From: JACNKV01 sp964422145
GTDB lineage: Bacteria > Fidelibacterota > Marinisomatia > Marinisomatales > JACNKV01
Assembly: GCA_964422145.1 (NCBI GenBank)
Contig: CAYQZV010000003.1
Location: 1-64,000 of the forward strand
DNA: 64,000 nt
Direction of reading: 5' to 3'
Numbering within the stretch: the first letter of the stretch is position 1; each line of letters starts with the position of its first letter. Below, piece after piece: positions 60,968 through 64,000 of the stretch. A program made the translations under genes and the position numbers. The notes below the pieces were generated by a model. That model did no database searches. It saw only the letters and a list, made by a program, of their open reading frames with translations, and was not told where the DNA came from.

Positions 60968-62058
60968 CTTAACCTCGAATACACTTTAGGGTCAAAAGCT
61001 TCCCGGACACCTTCGCCGATGAAAACCACCATTAATAACGTAAAGAACTGGGCACCGATTGGTGCAAATACCATCCACCATTTACTCATGTTTTGCAGAC
61101 CAATTCCCAACATCTGACCCCACGAAGGCGTAGGCGGTGCTAACCCGAAACCAAGGTAATCCAGCCCGACAAGCGAGGAAATGTAAGCCACGATTGCAAA
61201 AGGAAAATAGGTAATCACAGGAACCATGGAGTTCGGTAGAATATGTTTGAAAATGATACTCGTATTTGATTGTCCCATGGAAATTGCCGCCGCAACATAA
61301 TCTTTAGCTTTTTCTCGATAGAATTCCGCACGCATTAGATAGGTCATCGCTATCCAATTCACCAGCGTATATATTAGGATCAACAAAAAGAAGCTTGGGC
61401 GAACAACCGACGCAATAATTATGATCACAAACAGCATGGGTAGACTTGACCAAATTTCAATAAATCGTTGAAAAAACAGATCAAATTTTCCACCGAAGTA
61501 ACCCATAGCACCACCAATTGATATTCCAACCGTATAATTAAATAGAGCAAGAATCAATGCAAAGGATATAGAAATGTTGAAAGCATAACAGAGTCGTGCA
61601 AACACATCTCGTCCTGTATCATCCGTTCCCAACCAATGAATCTTGTTTGGTGGTTCATACATTTTATTCCCTTCAGTTGTAATATCCTCATATGGATTGA
61701 ATGGATAAACCGGCATGATGATCCAATTTTCTGAATCCTCTTCTTCCCATCGCTTTTGTAACTGGCGATAATTTGCTTCACCGGGTACATCTTGTCCAAA
61801 CTCAACTCCGGCATGATATGAATTTGCACCAGGGAATAAATCCACAAATGCAGGGAAATATATATCATCCTCATAATTAATTACCAAAGGACGACTATTC
61901 ACCATTAACGGAAGGAAGAAGGACAATAAATATAAAGTCACAAGTGTGACAAAAGAATAATATCCTCGCTTCATGGTTTTAAACTTCAACCACCGTTTTT
62001 TCATGATCGAGAGTGAAATCTCTTCATGATTCTGTTTTATTTTTTTATTGAAAACCAT
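60964..62058 (-). CDS. oppC: peptide ABC transporter permease OppC/YejE-like
   Basis: 364 residues with an N-terminal helix and five to six further helices. The EAA-type loop (YVAAAISMGQSNTSIIFKHILPNSMVP as a pattern) contacts the ATPases. After the first helix is a periplasmic section of about 90 residues (IYFPAFVDLFPGANSYHAGVEFGQD as pattern), followed by WLGTDDTGRDVFARLCYAF, as in YejE. It abuts oppB and overlaps oppD by 4 bases. Confidence 0.92.
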   Translation of the reverse strand: MVFNKKIKQNHEEISLSIMKKRWLKFKTMKRGYYSFVTLVTLYLLSFFLPLMVNSRPLVINYEDDIYFPAFVDLFPGANSYHAGVEFGQDVPGEANYRQLQKRWEEEDSENWIIMPVYPFNPYEDITTEGNKMYEPPNKIHWLGTDDTGRDVFARLCYAFNISISFALILALFNYTVGISIGGAMGYFGGKFDLFFQRFIEIWSSLPMLFVIIIIASVVRPSFFLLILIYTLVNWIAMTYLMRAEFYREKAKDYVAAAISMGQSNTSIIFKHILPNSMVPVITYFPFAIVAYISSLVGLDYLGFGLAPPTPSWGQMLGIGLQNMSKWWMVFAPIGAQFFTLLMVVFIGEGVREAFDPKVYSRLR

Positions 62059-63342
62059 CTATCTAAACCTTATCCTGGGGTCAACGGATGCTAAAGCCAA
62101 GTCCGAAATAATGTTACCTATTAGTCGAATAACCACACCGATAACTAGGAAGGCAAGCGTGATGGGATAATCTCGAGCCATAACGGCTTCAAATCCCATT
62201 TTACCAAAACCTTCAATATTAAACACTTTCTCAATAAAATATGACCCGGCAAAGACAATCCCAATGATATGTCCGATACGTGAAACAATAGGAATCACTG
62301 AGTTACGGATGGCATGGAGCCATACAACGCGCTTTTCAGAAAGCCCTTTAGCAAAGGCAGTCCTGATATAATCTTGAGACATATTTTCCAGAAGCCCGTT
62401 CTTCATGACTACAGTGAGAGTAGCAAAACTGGCGATTGACCAAGCAATAATAGGTAGAATAGCATGGTGAAGTTGGTTTACTATTTTTTCCCACGTATTC
62501 ATAGTTTCCCAAACTTCTGTTGGAGCATGAAAACCACCTAAGGGAAATACATCCCAAAAAGAGCCGCCACCAAAAAGAACTAACAGGACTCCGCCGAGCG
62601 CCCAGCCTGGAACGGAGTATGCAACGAAAATAATGATGCTTGAAACGAAATCAAAAGGGCTGCCATGGTTTAGAGCTTTACGGATACCCAGAGGAACACA
62701 AACAGTGTACGATAGGAACATACCAATTAAACCAAAGAATAGTGATATTTTAAACCGTGGTTTCATCACTTCAGTTACAGGCATTTGATAGGTATAGGAT
62801 TCACCAAGATCACCTGTAAATATTCCAGAAAAACGAGTCTGATATATGACGCCGGTAACTGTACCATCATCTTTTGTGTCGTCAATATGTGCTTTCCATA
62901 CATCGCTAACATTACCATGATCCAGAACCGTGAGTTTTTCACCATCTTTTTGAATATTGACACGCCAAATTTGACCATCACGCTTACCCACTCTTTTCTC
63001 AATTTCGGCTTCCCCGGAACGAAACTCAAGATTGCGATGTTTATATTCTCGCGGCCAAATACCAAGCCAAATCATATATCGCTGCCAGATCGGTTTATCA
63101 AAACCATAAAACCGTTCCAACTGTTTCATGGCTGATTCAGGTAATACTGAACCGCCGCCCGACATCACATCCGCTGCACTTCCGGCAACTTCACCCTGAG
63201 CTGCAGCACCCATTTGAATCCGCTGAATAGCCTGTTCCAATGGACCGCCCGGCGCAAGTTGTAAGATCGTAAATACAATCAGCGTTGATCCGATGAATGT
63301 GGGAATCATCAGAAGCATACGCCGTAAAAAATAGGTCGTCAT
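62059..63342 (-). CDS. oppB: peptide ABC transporter permease OppB/YejB-like with insert
   Basis: 427 residues, against about 310 to 360 usual. The N-terminus is typical (YFLRRMLLMIPTFIGSTLIVF, APGGPLEQAIQRIQ as patterns) with the FYGFDKP segment; about 100 residues of extra soluble sequence (about 95-190, EYKHRNLEFRSGEAEIEKRVG to TRFSGIFTGDLG) follow, before the helices and the EAA loop (YIRTAFAKGLSEKRVVWLHAIRNS). Start ATG 63342. It abuts oppC with no gap. Confidence 0.92.
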   Translation of the reverse strand: MTTYFLRRMLLMIPTFIGSTLIVFTILQLAPGGPLEQAIQRIQMGAAAQGEVAGSAADVMSGGGSVLPESAMKQLERFYGFDKPIWQRYMIWLGIWPREYKHRNLEFRSGEAEIEKRVGKRDGQIWRVNIQKDGEKLTVLDHGNVSDVWKAHIDDTKDDGTVTGVIYQTRFSGIFTGDLGESYTYQMPVTEVMKPRFKISLFFGLIGMFLSYTVCVPLGIRKALNHGSPFDFVSSIIIFVAYSVPGWALGGVLLVLFGGGSFWDVFPLGGFHAPTEVWETMNTWEKIVNQLHHAILPIIAWSIASFATLTVVMKNGLLENMSQDYIRTAFAKGLSEKRVVWLHAIRNSVIPIVSRIGHIIGIVFAGSYFIEKVFNIEGFGKMGFEAVMARDYPITLAFLVIGVVIRLIGNIISDLALASVDPRIRFR

Positions 63343-63373
63343 ACTTTTATAATACCTTTATAATATGAGAGAA

Positions 63374-64000
63374 TTATTGTTGGTTCTTCAGATATTCCGG
63401 CCAGAACATCACATCCAGTTCTCCGACCGGCAGAGATGTGTTATTGTTCATAGCGTCTTCCAAAGCTTTTTCTTTTTCAGGATCTACCCACCAATATCTG
63501 AAAATGGAGCGATAATCTCCGGTATATCGAGAAACCATAAATTCAGGATAACCGAACTTATTCCAATAGAGAAGGCGTTCGTAGTTTCGAGCAATACCCC
63601 AAGCCGCTGGATGCATATCAGAATAAATACCATCAATTTCCTGAATGATCTTAACACGTTTTGCCTGATTAAATTCTTTGTCATAAATATCCAAAAGTTC
63701 ATCCACTCGATCATTCTTGAAACCTGAAATATTATTTGTAAAGTTTTCATCAGCAAGTTTCGAGTTGAGTGAAGTTTCCGGGTTCGGGAAAACCAGGCCA
63801 GACCATGCCTGCATGTAAATAGTGAAGTTTCGTTCCATCAGATTTTTCCAATTGGCATTTCCATCTACATTCTTGATCTGCATATCAATACCGTAATCTT
63901 TAAGCATTTGCTGTACCGGTGTCACCATATACTCTGAAGTCTTTGCAATTCCAATTTCAAAGCGAAGTACTTTTCCCGTTTCCTCATGTACCAGCCAACC
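63374..64000 (-). CDS. oppA: peptide ABC transporter substrate-binding protein, C-terminal part
   Basis: The last 208 residues only; the gene continues past the window edge at 64000. The sequence fits the C-terminal lobe of an SBP family 5 protein (KDYGIDMQIKNVDGN; MQAWSGLVFPNPE; YIGSRYTG-like end). The stop is 31 bases ahead of oppB. The N-terminus and any lipobox are outside the window. Confidence 0.85.
   Translation of the reverse strand, partial: GWLVHEETGKVLRFEIGIAKTSEYMVTPVQQMLKDYGIDMQIKNVDGNANWKNLMERNFTIYMQAWSGLVFPNPETSLNSKLADENFTNNISGFKNDRVDELLDIYDKEFNQAKRVKIIQEIDGIYSDMHPAAWGIARNYERLLYWNKFGYPEFMVSRYTGDYRSIFRYWWVDPEKEKALEDAMNNNTSLPVGELDVMFWPEYLKNQQ

Overview
The window looks like a chromosomal segment of an AT-rich, Gram-negative, anaerobic or microaerophilic bacterium, most likely of the Marinimicrobia (SAR406) / Calditrichota neighbourhood of the FCB group. 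This is inferred from style, not from a marker-gene tree. Pointers are a secreted protein with a C-terminal FlgD-like / type IX-style sorting tail (10631-11629), the tandem TonB proteins with a Pro-rich segment, a large Alu-containing SRP RNA upstream of dnaX, and two [NiFe] hydrogenases. There is no prophage, CRISPR array or clear insertion sequence.

Layout. (1) 53-4173: an NtrC-type two-component pair, with a candidate sigma-54 promoter and enhancer palindrome driving a small secreted acidic/Gly-rich protein. (2) 4407-11629: a tight seven-gene minus-strand unit: secreted sorting-tail protein, outer-membrane barrel, small secreted protein, PqqD-like protein, ATP-grasp ligase, PLP decarboxylase and a urea-transporter/M23 fusion. 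I recognise no described pathway with this combination; it is my best candidate for an undescribed system. (3) 11801-19253: a Cus-type heavy-metal RND efflux operon (TolC-like channel, adaptor, pump) with three small Cys- or heavy-metal-domain accessory proteins. (4) 19309-22786: an isochorismatase-like hydrolase, a 2H phosphoesterase, an Rrf2 regulator, a CNNM/CBS protein and an integral membrane protein. (5) 23038-38590: a cytoplasmic four-subunit NAD(P)-linked hydrogenase operon (group 3b type), its protease, a receiver protein, a RegB-like quinone-motif kinase, an ACT protein, a MarR regulator, and then a Tat-exported membrane-linked uptake hydrogenase (Hyb type) with its own protease and accessory membrane/epimerase genes. 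(6) 38676-40117: two tandem tonB genes. (7) 40140-49724: a housekeeping block (FAH-like, PurL-like, recX, recA, thpR, cinA, pgpA, pgsA, recR, ybaB, dnaX) preceded by SRP RNA and tRNA-Ala. (8) 50318-53412: tRNA-Ser, tRNA-Leu, tRNA-Cys, a GIY-YIG gene bracketed by direct repeats, and three lipoprotein-like genes. (9) 53532-64000: a peptide-use unit: Opp/Yej-like transporter (substrate-binding protein cut by the window edge), an M16 protease and an M3 oligopeptidase.

How it fits together. The picture is of a peptide-fermenting or peptide-respiring cell that imports oligopeptides (OppABCDF), degrades them (M3, M16), and balances redox through hydrogen: the cytoplasmic hydrogenase exchanges electrons between NAD(P)H and H2, and the Hyb-type enzyme feeds H2 electrons to the quinone pool. 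The kinase between the two hydrogenase operons carries the GGxxNPF motif known for quinone sensing in RegB, so the locus may sense its own product. No hyp maturation genes and no exbBD are present, so these must lie elsewhere.
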